A stretch of DNA of 23,683 nucleotides from a virus. This document shows positions 23,301-23,683 of this stretch, piece by piece; the first letter of the stretch is position 1; each line of letters begins with the position of its first letter. A program made the translations under genes and the position numbers. The notes below the pieces were generated by a model that did not search any database, was not told the origin of the DNA, and was given only the letters and a program-made list of their open reading frames with translations. The DNA lies in the IMG/VR virus record IMGVR_UViG_3300032242_002807, positions 1 to 23,683 of that record; one strand, given 5' to 3'.

Positions 23301-23683
23301 GTTTAATTGATTTCTTCCATAATTCTTTATTTAAAACACTTAAAGATTTTACACCAGCTAGAACTAACTTATCTACAGGTATTGTAATTAAACCACATTT
23401 ACTTGAAAGACCTGTTATATATAGAAGTGAACCTACATTTACTCATTTTGAAGTTGATGCTGAAATTAAAACAGCATTTATAAGCGCTAGTAATGGAGGT
23501 AATTATAGTCAATCTATTTATCCAATAACTTATAAAGGAGAATTTGGCAATGTTACAGTAATGTCAGACGCTAGAGATTTTTTCACAGGTGAATTACCAA
23601 GTGCATCAATTGACTATCATGATATATTCATATCAGGAAATGTAAATCCTTATAATCATTTTTCTCCAAATAACACAAGTTCA
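20354..23683 (+). CDS. Giant tail protein, tail protein I-like with LamG-like domain (partial)
   Basis: The frame opens at ATG 20354 and is still open after 1,110 codons at the window edge, so the 3' end is missing. Residues 440-575 contain a MFDDIWIHIKAI helix, KNALDKGISKDLV and an LPLLLKSKGTTRFNQYLNTI motif ending in FGIP, the pattern of the P2 gpI-type tail protein that joins fibres to the baseplate. Residues about 638-797 read as a concanavalin/LamG-like lectin domain (SWYNVLVQRR, GGTYPFSGSIQEVRLW). Residues about 966-1022 return to helical conserved text (YIRLIDFFHNSLFKTL, PARTNLSTGIVIKPH). It is Ser/Thr/Tyr/Asn-rich, as adhesins are. Likely role: baseplate-fibre connector and host-surface binding. 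Placed three genes after the J-like protein's region, in line with W-J-I order. Confidence 0.8.
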   Translation, partial: MATTVTNISVSNNILSGSSSQQLVITRDMVRNFGAPEDYVELHISDPSGKVLYSYSPFKGYTIPGTFAPSTAYTIQELVFDPAKDLQNTGIRYGDYKLTYNILRPKIVKDSNPSLFIKEISGDRTEIRLSTNNISTTDIQVNTSDFINEIQGVPYFKEFYINFGKNQLIPATNVALDLGSSNVIVAQSQGNVAATSTLAGPPTVLIKLLNPLPLQYTVNTLVSVVDEISNSKIYEVNTTPDPVPVVYPSLRGPNFDLDLDQLRVGPTPYYNFTEVTSFQGTFAPQLQQLLSQLSASNFQINIDYTDYNNFVHYSSAARRLEGFKYKLVNLEATTSLSASVALSASPTAALDAAKYQSSINKIIQSFDGWEQYLYYNTGSFSWPKQNSTKPYIVQSVTSSESQTWYNGNYDSASIYDENNQNYLLYTLPGYIAENDNNELAFQFVASIGQMFDDIWIHIKAITDLYQTKNALDKGISKDLVYFALQSLGINTYTDQDGNNQFQYLYGVNPDGTYKPQVASYQTLISASNYQLSGQDQQEGIYKRLYSNLPLLLKSKGTTRFNQYLNTIFGIPTTIMGAVEYGGVDKITSSFEYEYDRFTYALQTSNSNNITIPWNYVSQSKARTTYSDIVPDGIEFRFKASPSYATTQSLFYSGSNFKLDLYYTNTGSNGSIYANTIGDFGYIKFTLGSTSVTSSTIPVFTTGSNDDTSWYNVLVQRRTPNLRVGQTSTSQTYDIYVKNNIYGEVGHVASASLTTSTAATNSLWYNQGSIKLGGGTYPFSGSIQEVRLWSNYVSESTFNLHVVNPESIEGNTYSSSYSDLIARWPLGNNLYTYNHSLITNVASVAPDQNIQAFTASFANFINQNNYTSFTETYYADVANSGYANPVTDKIRIYSGSTYGTQLMPNKSIVVPDIIPITKDIHLLDASLSPQDEIDRAIIAAFGSSYTVDDIIGNPATGSYYEFQPLQNEFFKKFINKYNYKDYIRLIDFFHNSLFKTLKDFTPARTNLSTGIVIKPHLLERPVIYRSEPTFTHFEVDAEIKTAFISASNGGNYSQSIYPITYKGEFGNVTVMSDARDFFTGELPSASIDYHDIFISGNVNPYNHFSPNNTSS

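Noticed and set aside
1-23683. CRISPR arrays, tRNA genes, integrase or transposase genes
   Set aside because: No regularly spaced repeats, no cloverleaf-like sequences with CCA ends and no recombinase motifs were seen on either strand.

Overview
This window is a roughly 30% GC stretch of a tailed bacteriophage genome with a contractile (T4/P2-type, myovirus-like) tail. Every supported gene is on the + strand and genes are tightly packed, often with TAATG or ATGA stop/start overlaps. The host is probably a member of Bacteroidota: starts are preceded by A-rich leaders such as AAAAATAAGTTATG, with almost no purine-rich Shine-Dalgarno sequence, as is usual in that phylum. No tRNA, CRISPR array, integrase, transposase or insertion sequence is visible, and the right-hand gene runs off the end of the window.

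Layout. (1) 18-1821: seven small genes of unknown function. (2) 1822-2023: an intergenic region with a terminator-like hairpin, two near-identical promoters and a possible 19-residue membrane peptide. (3) 2024-7262: an ATPase module with a RadA-like recombinase-fold ATPase, a small membrane protein, an unknown 376-residue protein, a protein joining a zincin HELLH motif to a von Willebrand A (VWA) domain, two small proteins that share a motif, and a MoxR-type AAA+ ATPase. (4) 7263-7502: a 240-base non-coding stretch with two hairpins and a promoter-like AT motif. (5) 7503-9816: a glutaredoxin-like protein, a small helical protein, an HD-domain phosphohydrolase-like protein, a membrane-anchored coiled-coil protein and a gp55-like late sigma factor. 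(6) 9853-end: the virion module with baseplate spike and hub candidates, two tail proteins carrying predicted enzyme domains (serine hydrolase and M15 peptidase), gp25-like and gp6/J-like baseplate wedge proteins, an Ntn-hydrolase-like protein, a GH19 muramidase/chitinase-like lysin, a DNRLRE-like protein and a giant tail protein I/LamG-like protein.

How the parts fit. Two promoter families stand out. Four sites match TTRACCKCRACT, exactly 18 bases, then TATAAW, and all lie before genes of the left half, so they look like early or middle promoters. A second element ending in CATATTTATA lies just after the sigma-factor gene, before the first virion gene, and again before the DNRLRE-like gene, so it is a candidate late promoter read by the gp55-like factor. 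The MoxR/VWA pair with its small partners is probably a phage-encoded remodelling machine with unknown target. The tail module carries at least four predicted hydrolases (serine hydrolase, M15 peptidase, Ntn hydrolase, GH19), an unusually rich set that suggests layered attack on the host envelope. Functions are inferred from motifs read by eye; no database search was run.
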